A stretch of DNA of 64,000 nt from JAKITW01 sp041598875 (GTDB lineage Bacteria; Desulfobacterota; Desulfobulbia; Desulfobulbales; BM004): the NCBI GenBank assembly GCA_041598875.1, contig JBFHXP010000002.1, forward strand, positions 1 to 64,000, written 5' to 3'. The notes below the pieces were generated by a model, which did not search any database, had not been told where the DNA came from, and worked only from the letters and a program-made list of their open reading frames with translations. The position numbers and the translations under genes were made by a program. Shown one piece after another: positions 53,754-63,294 of the stretch. Within the stretch, counting starts at the first letter, position 1; every line of letters begins with the position of its first letter.

Positions 53754-54971
53754 ATGAAGAATAAATCTCTCTTCATATTCCTGATCATGATCTCGGTCAC
53801 CGCCGCACTTGCCCACGTCACCCGGGCTGCCGACGAAAAGTGCACCCATCAGGTGGTCAAGGGCGACACCCTCTGGCACATCAGCGGCTCCTACCTTCAG
53901 GACCCCAGGCAATGGCCCCGGATATGGAAAAATAACCCGGCCATTGACAACCCCAATCTCATCTACCCCAGACAGCTCATCGCCCTGCCCGGCGACAGCG
54001 TTTCCTGCAACGAAAACCAGTGCATCCATCATGTGGTCAAGGGCGACACCCTCTGGCACATCAGCACCACCTATCTCCGGGACCCGTTGCTCTGGCCGCG
54101 GATTTGGAAAAACAATCCTGAAATCAAAAACCCCAATCTGATCTATCCAAAGCAGCAGATACGGGTCCCCTGCGCTGAAAAGCAAACAGTTGCCGCCGCT
54201 CCTCCTCCCGCACCTGCGCCGGTTGAAGAGCCCGCGCCCCAGACACCTGAACCGCCCACAATGGATCTCGGAGAATTGTCCGGTGAGCCCGGAGGGCCTA
54301 ACCAGGTTCTTTTTGCCGGCGATGCCGGATCAATGACCATGGGAACACCGGTTGCCCCGGGAATCGGGGCAGTGATAGAGAAACCAGCCTTTTACGGCAC
54401 GGTAACAGGACGGGATAACTGGAAATTTGCCGGGTCAGAAGAGATCCTCACCATTTCGCTTCCCGGGGCTGTTGACGGCCAACGCTATGGAGTGTACCGC
54501 GACCTGGGCCGGGTCCGCCACCCCGATGGAGGCTGGCTCTCCTGGACTTCGTACGGCAACCTGATAATGGAAGTGGGGGTAGTGGAAGTCATCTCCACCG
54601 GATCCACTGCCCATACCGCCCGGGTAGTGGAGACCTTTCACCACATTCAGGCCAGTGACCACCTCGGCCCGGTTCCGGAACGACCAATGCTGCCGCCGGC
54701 CGACCAGGGGACTTTTCACAGCAACCTGAGCGCAACAATCATTGCAATCCACTCCATGCGCAATGTCGCCGCCGGTCGGGATATCGTCTATATCGACCGC
54801 GGGGAAGAGGACGGGGTTGTTTCCGGCGATGCGCTCTATGTTACCGATCAGAAGAGCCGCCAGGCGGTTGTCCGGGTGATCACCGTTACCCCGACCACGG
54901 CAACGGCCCTGGTAATGCCGACCACCCCCCAGTATATCTTCCCCGGAGAACGGCTGGCCGCGAATCCCTGA
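53754..54971 (+). CDS. Secreted protein with two tandem LysM domains
   Basis: A 405-residue protein with a signal peptide (LIMISVTAALAHVTRA). Two LysM modules at residues ~29-83 and ~85-139 each carry VVKGDTLWHIS and WPRIWKNNP, and end in a Cys; LysM binds peptidoglycan. A Pro/Ala/Glu-rich linker (residues ~145-170) leads to a C-terminal domain of about 200 residues with RDIVYIDRGEEDGVVSGDAL, a fold I do not recognise beyond similarity to other LysM-linked outer-wall proteins. It is on the same strand as the mre cluster. Confidence 0.85.
   Translation: MKNKSLFIFLIMISVTAALAHVTRAADEKCTHQVVKGDTLWHISGSYLQDPRQWPRIWKNNPAIDNPNLIYPRQLIALPGDSVSCNENQCIHHVVKGDTLWHISTTYLRDPLLWPRIWKNNPEIKNPNLIYPKQQIRVPCAEKQTVAAAPPPAPAPVEEPAPQTPEPPTMDLGELSGEPGGPNQVLFAGDAGSMTMGTPVAPGIGAVIEKPAFYGTVTGRDNWKFAGSEEILTISLPGAVDGQRYGVYRDLGRVRHPDGGWLSWTSYGNLIMEVGVVEVISTGSTAHTARVVETFHHIQASDHLGPVPERPMLPPADQGTFHSNLSATIIAIHSMRNVAAGRDIVYIDRGEEDGVVSGDALYVTDQKSRQAVVRVITVTPTTATALVMPTTPQYIFPGERLAANP
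53853..54072 (+). repeat. Near-identical LysM repeat at DNA level
   Basis: The two LysM coding units start about 180 bases apart, and each holds a 34-base stretch that differs at no position (from GTGGTCAAGGGCGACACC through CTCTGGCACATCAGC; near 53853 and 54033). Identity at synonymous sites suggests recent duplication or gene conversion. Confidence 0.75.
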
Positions 54972-54988
54972 TCCTCGCGAAACAGTGG

Positions 54989-55969
54989 TTATTGACCCGA
55001 CCCCGCAAGCCACCGTGCCTGACGGGCCCGCTCGACAACCAGTTCTCCCAGTGAACGTATAAAGAGAGGATCGCGGTTCAGTGATTCGGTCCGCGCAAGG
55101 CGGATACCGAGCATTTCCGCCTGCTCCCGGTACATGATATCGATTTCGTACAGGGTCTCGACATGGTCGGAAACAAAACTGACCGGCACCATCAGAATAA
55201 AACGGCATCCCTCGCCCGCGAGCCGCTCCATGACCTCGGGAGTGGAGGGGGACAGCCACTCCACCGGGCCGCTTCTGCTCTGAAAACCGACGACCCCGGG
55301 CACCTTGGTCTTCGCTTCCACGGCGGCAATGGTGGCAAGAATCTGGTCAAGATAGGGGTCTCCCTCATCAATAAACTTCTTCGGCAGGCTATGGGCGCTG
55401 TACACCACGGTGGCCTGTTCCGCTGCCAGCCCATCCAATCCTTTACAGATCTTTGCGGCCAGGCAGTCGATATAGCTCGGCTGGACCGGCCAGGATTCGA
55501 TCTCGGCCAGCTCAAAACCAGGAAAAACCCGGGCGGCCTGCCGCAGGTCGTCCAGGGAGGAACCGGTGGTGGCCACGGAATAATGAGGATACAGGGGCAG
55601 GGCCACGGCCCGATGCACCCCCTGGGAGCGGAGTTGTTTGATGGCATCCACGGCAGTCGGCTGCCAGTACCGCATCGCCATCACCACCCGGAAATCACCT
55701 TGTCCTGACAGATGCTCAACCAGATCCATTCCCTGATCCGCCGTTATCCGGGCAAGGGGAGAACCGCCGCCGATCATCCCATAGGCGGCACGACTCTTTG
55801 GGGCACGCCGCCTGGCAATGAGCCGGGCCAAGGGCTTCTGCATGAACCAGGGCCCGAGACGGATGATCTTGCGGTCGGAAAAAAGATTATAGAGAAAAGG
55901 CTCAACGTCTTCGGGCTTTTCCGGACCGCCGAGGTTGAGTAGAATGATTCCAATGGGTTCTGAGGCCAT
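54989..55969 (-). CDS. hemH: Ferrochelatase
   Basis: A 326-residue ferrochelatase: GIILLNLGGPEKPEDVEPFL at the start, the metal-site His in VVYSAHSLPKKF and the GFQSRSGPVEWLSPST segment. It inserts Fe(II) into the porphyrin, or acts in coproheme synthesis. It is transcribed towards the LysM gene and away from polA. Confidence 0.93.
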   Translation of the reverse strand: MASEPIGIILLNLGGPEKPEDVEPFLYNLFSDRKIIRLGPWFMQKPLARLIARRRAPKSRAAYGMIGGGSPLARITADQGMDLVEHLSGQGDFRVVMAMRYWQPTAVDAIKQLRSQGVHRAVALPLYPHYSVATTGSSLDDLRQAARVFPGFELAEIESWPVQPSYIDCLAAKICKGLDGLAAEQATVVYSAHSLPKKFIDEGDPYLDQILATIAAVEAKTKVPGVVGFQSRSGPVEWLSPSTPEVMERLAGEGCRFILMVPVSFVSDHVETLYEIDIMYREQAEMLGIRLARTESLNRDPLFIRSLGELVVERARQARWLAGSGQ

Positions 55970-56163
55970 AACACGCTCCGCATTTTTTTAAGTCACACGC
56001 CATAATAATTCCGCAGGCAGAGCCATCGGCTGCTGCCCGCGCACATGAGCCCAACGCCACAGACCGGAAAGGGCTGGACACCAACCTCGTTCCGGGGATA
56101 CGATCCAAACCTGTCACCCGCGCCCCCGGGTGTCATGAAAATTCTAACAGCAGGGACCACACC

Positions 56164-58836
56164 ATGACCGCAGAGCCAGTCTATCTCATCGACGGCAGCG
56201 CCTATATCTACCGGGCCTATCATGCCATCGCCCCTCTCTCCAACAGCAGCGGGCTGCCGACCCATGCGGTTTTCGGTTTTACCAATATTCTGCTCCGGGT
56301 GCTGCGGGACAAATCACCCAGGTTTATTGCCGTGGCCTGGGATGCCAAGGGACCGACCTTCCGCCATGAGGCCTATGCCGACTACAAGGCCAACCGCCCG
56401 CCAATGCCCGACGACCTCATCCCGCAGATCTCATACATTAAAAAGGTGGTCGAGGCCTACAACATCCCCTCCATGGAACAACCAGGCCTTGAGGCCGACG
56501 ACCTGATCGCCTCCGCCGCCCTGGCCCTTTCCCGGGCCGGCCATCCGGTGGTTATCGTTTCCGGTGACAAAGACCTCTTCCAGTTGGTATCAGACTCCAT
56601 CACCCTGTGGGAACCGATGCGGGACATGCTCTATGACACGGATGCCGTCCATGCCAAGTACAATGTCGGCCCGCAACACCTCCTTGACCTCTTTGCCCTG
56701 ATCGGCGATTCCAGCGACAATGTGCCCGGAGTTCCGGGGGTGGGCCCCAAGACCGCGGAAAAACTGATTAACGAATTCGGTTCCCTTGAAGGCATCTTCA
56801 ACAATCTTGACCAATTGGGCAAGAAAAAACTCACTGAAAATCTTGCCGCCAACCGCAATGCGGCCTTTCTCTCACGGGAGCTGATCCGGCTGAAAACAGA
56901 TGCGCCGGTGCCCCGGGAATCCTCGGCATACAGCCAGGGGGCTCCGAACACCGAACTGCTCAAATCCCTCTATACCGAACTGGAATTCACCCGGCTGCTC
57001 AAGTCCGAGGTGCCGGCGGAGCCCGTCTCCCAGGCCGGTTTTTCCCTGGTCCGGGACATTGACGAACTGAAAAGGATCACCCGCGAGCTCTCGGCAGAAA
57101 ACTATCTGGTCATTGACACCGAGACCTCCTCCCTTGACCCCCTGACCGCCAGGCTTGTCGGCGTCTCCCTCTGCGCCGGCGCCAAAGCGGCCTGGTACAT
57201 ACCGATCGGCCATTGCGATGATAACAACACCCTTCTGCCCGGCCAGCTCGACGAGGCACAGGCTCTCGCCCTGCTCAAACCCCTGCTGGAAGCCCCGGAT
57301 CTGCCCAAGGTCGGGCATAACCTCAAATTTGACCTGAGCGTCTTTTTATCTAAAAATATCCAGGTCAAAGGACCACTCTGGGACACGATGATCGCCTCCT
57401 ACCTCCTTGATCCATCCCGGCGCTCCCACGGCCTCGATGATCTGAGCCGCGAAAACCTCGATCTTTCCCTGACCACATTCAAGGAGGTGACCAAAGGCGA
57501 TAAGCGGGAGGACAGTTTTGTCCGGGTGGCCCCTGAAGCGGCAAAAAATTACTCCTGCGAGGATGTCCACGCAACCTGCCTCCTCTGGGAACTCTTTCAG
57601 CCGAAACTGGACCGGGAAAACCTGCTTGAGCTCTTTCTCGAGCTGGAAATGCCGCTGGTGCCGATACTGACCGGGATGGAGCGGGAAGGTATTCTGATTG
57701 ATCCGGAAATCCTCCAGGGCCTGTCCGCGGAGTTTGCCCGAGAACTCACTGAACTGGAAAAGGATATTTACCAGCAGGCAGGGACCACCTTTAATATCAA
57801 TTCGCCGGGTCAGCTGGGAGAGATTCTTTTTGCAAAAATGGGCCTGCCCCACGGCCGCAAGACCAAGACCGGCTATTCCACTGACGCCAAGGTCCTGGAA
57901 AAACTCGGCCATGTGGAGATTGTCCGCCTGGTCATGTCCTACCGCAATCTGGCCAAACTGCAGAATACCTATGTCGACAGGCTGGCATCACAGATCCACC
58001 CGGAAACCGGCCGGATCCACACCTCGTTCAACCAGACGGTCACGGCCACCGGGCGGTTGAGCAGCAGCAATCCCAATCTCCAGAATATCCCGATCCGCAC
58101 CGCTGAGGGGCAGCGAATCCGCGAGGCCTTTATCGCCCGGCCCGGCCACCTCTTCCTGGCCGGCGACTATTCCCAGATCGATCTCCGGGTGCTGGCGCAT
58201 TATTCCCAGGATGCGGCACTGCTCGAGGCCTTCCGCACCGGCGGCGATATCCATGCCCGGACCGCTGCGGAAATATTCATGGTCTCACCCCTTTTAATCA
58301 CCCCGGATATGCGGCGAGTGGCCAAAAGCATCAATTTCGGCATCGTCTACGGCATGAGCAGCTTTGGCCTCGCCGGCCAGTTGAATGTGAGCAGGAACTC
58401 GGCCCAGACCTTTATTGACCGCTATTTTGCCCATTACAGCGGAGTGGAGAAATTCATGACCGATATCGTTGAAAAGGCGCGGGCGGACGGCTACGTCACC
58501 ACCCTCCTGAACCGCCGCCGTTTCCTGCCGGATATCAACAGCAGCAACCGCCAGCGCCGGGAGTTTGCCGAACGCACCGCGATCAACACCCCGATTCAGG
58601 GCACTGCCGCAGATATCATCAAGCTGGCGATGATCAAGGCGGATCAGGCCTTAAAAGAGGCCGGGCTCACCGCCCGAATGCTCCTTCAGATCCATGATGA
58701 GCTGGTATTCGAGGTGGTTGAGAACGAGGTGGATACAACCAGGGAAGTGGTTAAAACGGCGATGGAATCAGTCATGACTCTGGACGTACCGCTCTGTGTG
58801 AACCTGGAAACAGGCAGAAATCTGGCGCAGATTTGA
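56164..58836 (+). CDS. polA: DNA polymerase I
   Basis: An 890-residue three-domain enzyme. The 5' nuclease (residues 1-~290) has YLIDGSAYIYRAYHA and EADDLIA; the 3'-5' exonuclease keeps its acidic residues (VIDTETSSLD, GHNLKFDLSVF, YSCEDVHAT), so proofreading should be active; the polymerase has DYSQIDLRVLAHYS, RRVAKSINFGIVYGMS and QIHDELVFEV. It is a single gene facing the HD-GYP-type sensor gene. Confidence 0.97.
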   Translation: MTAEPVYLIDGSAYIYRAYHAIAPLSNSSGLPTHAVFGFTNILLRVLRDKSPRFIAVAWDAKGPTFRHEAYADYKANRPPMPDDLIPQISYIKKVVEAYNIPSMEQPGLEADDLIASAALALSRAGHPVVIVSGDKDLFQLVSDSITLWEPMRDMLYDTDAVHAKYNVGPQHLLDLFALIGDSSDNVPGVPGVGPKTAEKLINEFGSLEGIFNNLDQLGKKKLTENLAANRNAAFLSRELIRLKTDAPVPRESSAYSQGAPNTELLKSLYTELEFTRLLKSEVPAEPVSQAGFSLVRDIDELKRITRELSAENYLVIDTETSSLDPLTARLVGVSLCAGAKAAWYIPIGHCDDNNTLLPGQLDEAQALALLKPLLEAPDLPKVGHNLKFDLSVFLSKNIQVKGPLWDTMIASYLLDPSRRSHGLDDLSRENLDLSLTTFKEVTKGDKREDSFVRVAPEAAKNYSCEDVHATCLLWELFQPKLDRENLLELFLELEMPLVPILTGMEREGILIDPEILQGLSAEFARELTELEKDIYQQAGTTFNINSPGQLGEILFAKMGLPHGRKTKTGYSTDAKVLEKLGHVEIVRLVMSYRNLAKLQNTYVDRLASQIHPETGRIHTSFNQTVTATGRLSSSNPNLQNIPIRTAEGQRIREAFIARPGHLFLAGDYSQIDLRVLAHYSQDAALLEAFRTGGDIHARTAAEIFMVSPLLITPDMRRVAKSINFGIVYGMSSFGLAGQLNVSRNSAQTFIDRYFAHYSGVEKFMTDIVEKARADGYVTTLLNRRRFLPDINSSNRQRREFAERTAINTPIQGTAADIIKLAMIKADQALKEAGLTARMLLQIHDELVFEVVENEVDTTREVVKTAMESVMTLDVPLCVNLETGRNLAQI

Positions 58837-58916
58837 TATCGCGGGAAACACCTGCGCGAAATCAAACGCACCCTGCACCGAGAGGTCCGGTTCCGTCACC
58901 TGCGAAAAGATCTCCG

Positions 58917-58943
58917 GCCCGTCCGCTGGTGTCCCGGACGGGC
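58917..58943. terminator. GC-rich hairpin between convergent genes
   Basis: GCCCGTCCG pairs with CGGACGGGC around nine bases between the polA and sensor stops. There is no T-run on either side, so termination would be inefficient or factor-assisted. Confidence 0.4.
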
Positions 58944-58967
58944 ACACGAACCCGTTTCCAGCAAAGA

Positions 58968-61046
58968 TCAGGACAAGAGCTTCTCGCCCCCCGGCGATGA
59001 GATAAACACCTTGAGGGCGCCAACAATCGCCGGATCATACCTGGTGCTGTCTTTTGCCAGGATCTCGATGGCCTCCCTGGGAGCCAGGGCGGAGCGGTAG
59101 GAGCGCGGCCGGCTCATGGCGCAGAAACTGTTGGCCACGGCAAGGACCTTTGCCGTCACCCGAATCTGATCGCCCTTGAGACCTTGGGGATAACCGCTGC
59201 CGTCACTGTTTTCATTCATCTGGCAGATGGTTTCCGAGACTGGAAGTTCGAACTCGATGTCCCGGAGGATATCCTCGGTATACTGCACGTGTTTCTGCAT
59301 TTCCAGCTTCTCGGCATCGGTCAGCTGGCCCGGTTTTGACAGGATCGCCTGGTCGACAAAGACCTTGCCGACCTGGGAAAGATAGGCTGCCAGTTCCACC
59401 GTGGCCTGCTCCTGCCCGTCAAGGCCAAGCTCCTTGGCCACGGCCTTTGAGACAACGCTCATCATTCTGGAATGGCCGGCGAGATAGGGATCCTTCATCT
59501 CTATGGTCTTGACAAAGGCGTTGATTGTCTGCCTGATGGTGCGCTCATTTTTCTCCTGGGCCTCCACCAGATGGGTAATATCGGTAAAGACCGAAACAAT
59601 ACCGGTGATCTCGCCGGCAGAATCGACAAAGGGGATCTTGGTGATCATCAGGTAATGGAGTTTGGAAAGAAGATAGATCTTTTCGCTGACCGTGACCGGC
59701 TCCTTCTTCTGCCGGACCTGTTCATCGCTTACCTGAAGCCTTTTCGCGGTGTCATAGCCGAAAACGGCGCGGTCATCCGAGCCGATGATACTCTCCATCT
59801 CGCTGTCTACCGCCCGGGCAAAGGCCGGATTGACATACTGGTAATTGCCGGCATGATCCTTAAAGCCGATGTAGTCGGTAATAGTCGAATTGATGCTGTC
59901 CAGGAACTGGCGCTGGTTTTCAATCTGACCGGCAAGCTCCTTGAATGTCACGGCAATCTTTTTGTTCTCCACACCGATCAACCGCCACCAGGCAGCACCC
60001 AGAAGAAGAACCAGGGCCACCAGGCCAAGAACCGCGATGGCCACAAAGCTCCGCCGGTATTGCCTGAGCGGCCCGTTTGCGCTCTCATAGTCGGTTTCCT
60101 GGACAACCCACCAGTCAAGCTCCGGGACCTTCTGGCCCAGGGAATAGACCATGGTATCGCCCTGCACCGACCGGCGGACCCCGTAGGCCATCCGCCCCTG
60201 GTCATTGAGCTCAATCGCCTCTATCTCCAGGAGGCCGGATGGGGCCCAGGGGACAATCTCATGAAAGACCCCGTCATCAACCTGAACCAACCGGGCGCGC
60301 TCTCCCTCCTGAAAAAGCGGGGAGACCGCGAGAAGCTCGTCCATTTTCTGGGCAACGATCTTTGACAGCATGAGTACGGCCACCGGATCCGAGGGATTGT
60401 CGGTGGCGCCATGCGGCGGCAGGATCGGCAGATAGATATCGAGCACCATCCCCTTGCTGGTCGACCGCAGGGGCGCGAAACGGATCTCGCGGGAGCTGAA
60501 CACCGATTGGGCCAGATCTTTCTGCCGGGCAGAAAGGGCGATGGTGGAGCTGTCGGTGGCAATATAAGACTGGCCGTTGCGATTGATGACCCGGCCATCG
60601 AGAAAACCGGAGTACTGGACAAACTCGCTGAGCAGGTTGGTCATCATCGGCAGCTGCTCGGCAAGGCCATCGCCCACCCCTTCCGCCATTCGCTGCGGGT
60701 ACAGATGCTGGTTAACGATGATCGAGACGTCTTCCTCGTGGAGATCGATTTCCGCGGCATAGAGGCGGAATATCTCGGACTGGATAATCCGGTCGCCCTG
60801 GGCGGCAAGACCGGCGAGCCAGGTGGAAATGACCTCCGCGCGGCTATTGGCCAGCAACTCAACCCGTTTTTCCGTGGCCTTTTCCAGTTCGCGGGTCCGG
60901 TCGGCTATGTTCAGCCTGACCAGGAAAAATGCCGCGGCAGACAGGATGATGAGTAAAGGTATGCCCACCTGAAAGACTCTGGCCTTAAGGCCGGCAGGTG
61001 ACTCAATTTCGTGGCCCAGGGCTGCTTTTATGATCTGCTTGTCCAT
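58968..61046 (-). CDS. Membrane sensor with PAS and catalytically degenerate HD-GYP domain (LapD-like role proposed)
   Basis: About 692 residues from the ATG at 61046 (GAGGGG upstream; the in-frame ATG at 61097 would run into the protease gene). Order: TM helix ~25-45, a periplasmic Cache-like sensor ~46-330, TM2 ~333-357, a PAS domain ~380-495, and an HD-GYP fold ~510-685. The catalytic residues are gone: HD reads SQ in LSQVGKV, HHE reads MNE before NSDGSGYPQGL, and the later Asp is Asn. GSGYP and RPRSYRSAL remain. So it probably binds rather than cleaves a nucleotide signal. It follows a LapG-like protease by 23 bases. Confidence 0.88.
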   Translation of the reverse strand: MDKQIIKAALGHEIESPAGLKARVFQVGIPLLIILSAAAFFLVRLNIADRTRELEKATEKRVELLANSRAEVISTWLAGLAAQGDRIIQSEIFRLYAAEIDLHEEDVSIIVNQHLYPQRMAEGVGDGLAEQLPMMTNLLSEFVQYSGFLDGRVINRNGQSYIATDSSTIALSARQKDLAQSVFSSREIRFAPLRSTSKGMVLDIYLPILPPHGATDNPSDPVAVLMLSKIVAQKMDELLAVSPLFQEGERARLVQVDDGVFHEIVPWAPSGLLEIEAIELNDQGRMAYGVRRSVQGDTMVYSLGQKVPELDWWVVQETDYESANGPLRQYRRSFVAIAVLGLVALVLLLGAAWWRLIGVENKKIAVTFKELAGQIENQRQFLDSINSTITDYIGFKDHAGNYQYVNPAFARAVDSEMESIIGSDDRAVFGYDTAKRLQVSDEQVRQKKEPVTVSEKIYLLSKLHYLMITKIPFVDSAGEITGIVSVFTDITHLVEAQEKNERTIRQTINAFVKTIEMKDPYLAGHSRMMSVVSKAVAKELGLDGQEQATVELAAYLSQVGKVFVDQAILSKPGQLTDAEKLEMQKHVQYTEDILRDIEFELPVSETICQMNENSDGSGYPQGLKGDQIRVTAKVLAVANSFCAMSRPRSYRSALAPREAIEILAKDSTRYDPAIVGALKVFISSPGGEKLLS

Positions 61047-61069
61047 TTTCCCCTCGCTCTGCTCTGTCG

Positions 61070-61822
61070 TTATTTCTTCAATGGAATATGTGCCCAACGG
61101 CTCAACTCATCGAATGAATACTGTGCAACATAATGTTTGTATCTGGTGTGCTCAAAGACGCCATCAGTCAAATTATCAAGGATATAGATAGTCTCATCGA
61201 GGTACACCGCCAGCACCGCATGGGCAATATTCCTGATGGTGTCCCGGACAATCACCACCCGCAGCTGGCCGGGGGCAAACCCCAGTTCCCTAAAGACAAA
61301 ATATTTGGTGATGCTGTAATCCTCGCAATCCCCCGAGAGTTTGAGAAACTCCTGGGGGGTCGCCCAGTAATCACCAACCCCGTAGACATCCATATCAAGC
61401 CGGTAGGGCCATTTATTCACATAGCGGCTGACGAATTTCAACTGCTCGAACCCTTTCAGGGAACGCGCCTGGGCGATCAACTCCTGCCAGCTGGCCGCGC
61501 CGGGAGGACACCCCCCAGAGGCCGATCCGCAGCTGTTCAGGGCCCGCACCTGCTCCTTGACGCTGCCGAGTATCCGGAGCCATTGGGTCAGAACCTTGTG
61601 CGATCCCTTGAATTCAATGGTATCAAGCAGCAGGATCCGTTTCTCCCCCGCGCCTGCATCCTGTTCACTGCCCTGACCCGGTCCGGGCATGGCAAGACCC
61701 GCCAGCAGCAATGATAATAAAACCACCCTGACGATCACCAACCGACTCCAGCGGCTGCCATGCAAGAGAGAGTGAGCAATATGAGGCATAGAAGAAAAAG
61801 CCCTGGAATCGTTTAAGAACAT
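61070..61822 (-). CDS. LapG-like periplasmic cysteine protease (transglutaminase-like, BTLCP family)
   Basis: A 250-residue secreted protein with a signal/anchor helix (VIVRVVLLSLLLAGLAM). The papain-like triad is visible: Cys in LSGDCEDYSITKY, His in NIAHAVLAVY and Asp in ILDNLTDG. LapG proteins cut the N-terminal retention module of large adhesins and are held inactive by LapD when cyclic di-GMP is high. The genes on both sides (type I secretion and a c-di-GMP-type sensor fold) match such a system. The start is uncertain; an ATG at 61789 is an alternative. Confidence 0.86.
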   Translation of the reverse strand: MFLNDSRAFSSMPHIAHSLLHGSRWSRLVIVRVVLLSLLLAGLAMPGPGQGSEQDAGAGEKRILLLDTIEFKGSHKVLTQWLRILGSVKEQVRALNSCGSASGGCPPGAASWQELIAQARSLKGFEQLKFVSRYVNKWPYRLDMDVYGVGDYWATPQEFLKLSGDCEDYSITKYFVFRELGFAPGQLRVVIVRDTIRNIAHAVLAVYLDETIYILDNLTDGVFEHTRYKHYVAQYSFDELSRWAHIPLKK

Positions 61823-61903
61823 CTTAAAAAATCACCCTCATTCTTCAAAATATCCTTATTTTTGTGCCCCACGGTAGTCCCGGCAAATGGACACTGCCGG
61901 GTC

Positions 61904-63223
61904 TCATCGTTCCCTGAGGGCATTCTGCCTGGCCTTGATGATCGGTTTCAGCAGGTACTCGAGAACCGTTTTTTTCCCGGTCAGGATATCGACGCTTGCG
62001 GTCATCCCCGGAATGATGGGCAGTTTTTCCCCCCGGTAATTGATCGCATTGGTTGTGGTTCTCAGCTTGACCATGAAAAATTTTTCCCGCCGGTCATCCT
62101 CAATAGTATCGGCGCTGATCTGCTCGACAAACCCTTCCAGGCCGCCATATATGCCATAATCATAGGCAGTGATTTTGACCATGGATTTCTGTCCCGGGTG
62201 GAGAAAAGCAATATCCGCCGGCCGGATTTTCGCCTCGATGAGCAGGGTTTCATCCAGGGGAATGATTTCCAGAATCGACTCCCCGGGCTTGACCACCCCG
62301 CCGAGGGTATTGATGTAGATCTTCTTGACCGTGCCGCGGACCGGCGACCGGACATCCGTTCTGGTTGCCCGGTCCTGCCCGGCAACATTCGCCTCGAGAA
62401 GTGATTTCAACTCGCCCCGCTTCTTGTTCAGTTCAGCCGCTGCCGTTGATTTAAATTCGGCACGGCGCTGCGCCTGGCGGCGCTTGATCTCCTGGGCCGC
62501 CTCAACGGCGCGGGGGATGTTCAATTCCAGGCTTTGTATCTCACCGGTAATGGAATTGATCTCGCGCTCAAGGGAGAGATACTCAACCTTGGGAAATAAT
62601 TTTTTCTCCACAAGAGGGGTGGCGATGGCCACCTGCTCCCTGGCCAGTTCGAGGTTCTTTCCCAACTGATCCTTCTTGCTCTCCATCCCGCCTATCTCCT
62701 GCATCTTCTGCTGGTACTGGGAGTTGAGGATGTTCAGCTCAAGCTGCAGTTGCTCCTTGCGGGCCGCATAGATCTGTTTCTGATCCATGACGATCTGCGG
62801 GTCATGTCGGGCAATTTCGGCCGGCAGGGAGAGTTCCTGCTCGTTCACCTCCGCCTCCAGCCTGGCAATGGACGCCCGGTGCTCCATTGACTGGGAAAAA
62901 GAATCCCGATAATGGCTGGCAGCCTGTTCATTGCTCAGGCGGACAAGGATATCACCCGGCTGGACAATCTGGTTTTCCCGAACCATGACCTCCTCGAGAA
63001 TACCCCCCTCAAGATGCTGGATGACCTGAACATGACGGGAGGGGATAACCTGTCCGCTGCCCCGGGTCACCTCGTCAAGAACAGCGTAATGGGCCCAGGC
63101 GACAAAACAGATAACGAGCAGGCAGACCGCAAACGAGAGGAGATAGGCCGCGGAGTTCCCGTGGCGCTGCAGGGCGCTGCTCACCTCGTCCATAAATTCC
63201 GCATCCGTTGTTTTTCTGCTCAC
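61904..63223 (-). CDS. Type I secretion membrane-fusion protein (HlyD/LapC family)
   Basis: A 439-residue adaptor: cytoplasmic N-terminus, one helix (LLSFAVCLLVICFVAWAHYAV), the biotinyl-lipoyl half (IQHLEGGILEEVMVRENQ), long coiled coils (~residues 95-290) and the second beta half ending with ITAYDYGIYGGLEG. It bridges the ABC transporter to an outer-membrane TolC-like channel. It lies 71 bases after the ABC gene and 81 before the LapG-like gene. Confidence 0.92.
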   Translation of the reverse strand: MSRKTTDAEFMDEVSSALQRHGNSAAYLLSFAVCLLVICFVAWAHYAVLDEVTRGSGQVIPSRHVQVIQHLEGGILEEVMVRENQIVQPGDILVRLSNEQAASHYRDSFSQSMEHRASIARLEAEVNEQELSLPAEIARHDPQIVMDQKQIYAARKEQLQLELNILNSQYQQKMQEIGGMESKKDQLGKNLELAREQVAIATPLVEKKLFPKVEYLSLEREINSITGEIQSLELNIPRAVEAAQEIKRRQAQRRAEFKSTAAAELNKKRGELKSLLEANVAGQDRATRTDVRSPVRGTVKKIYINTLGGVVKPGESILEIIPLDETLLIEAKIRPADIAFLHPGQKSMVKITAYDYGIYGGLEGFVEQISADTIEDDRREKFFMVKLRTTTNAINYRGEKLPIIPGMTASVDILTGKKTVLEYLLKPIIKARQNALRER

Positions 63224-63294
63224 TCTGCTCTCTTCCCGAAATAGCTGGTTTTCATCCAGAACAAAAACCGTTCCGGACAGACACCCGCCTAAAA

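Noticed and set aside
59472..60365. 297-codon plus-strand frame opposite the HD-GYP-type sensor
   Set aside because: Shadow frame; the minus-strand product has a consistent TM/PAS/HD-GYP architecture.
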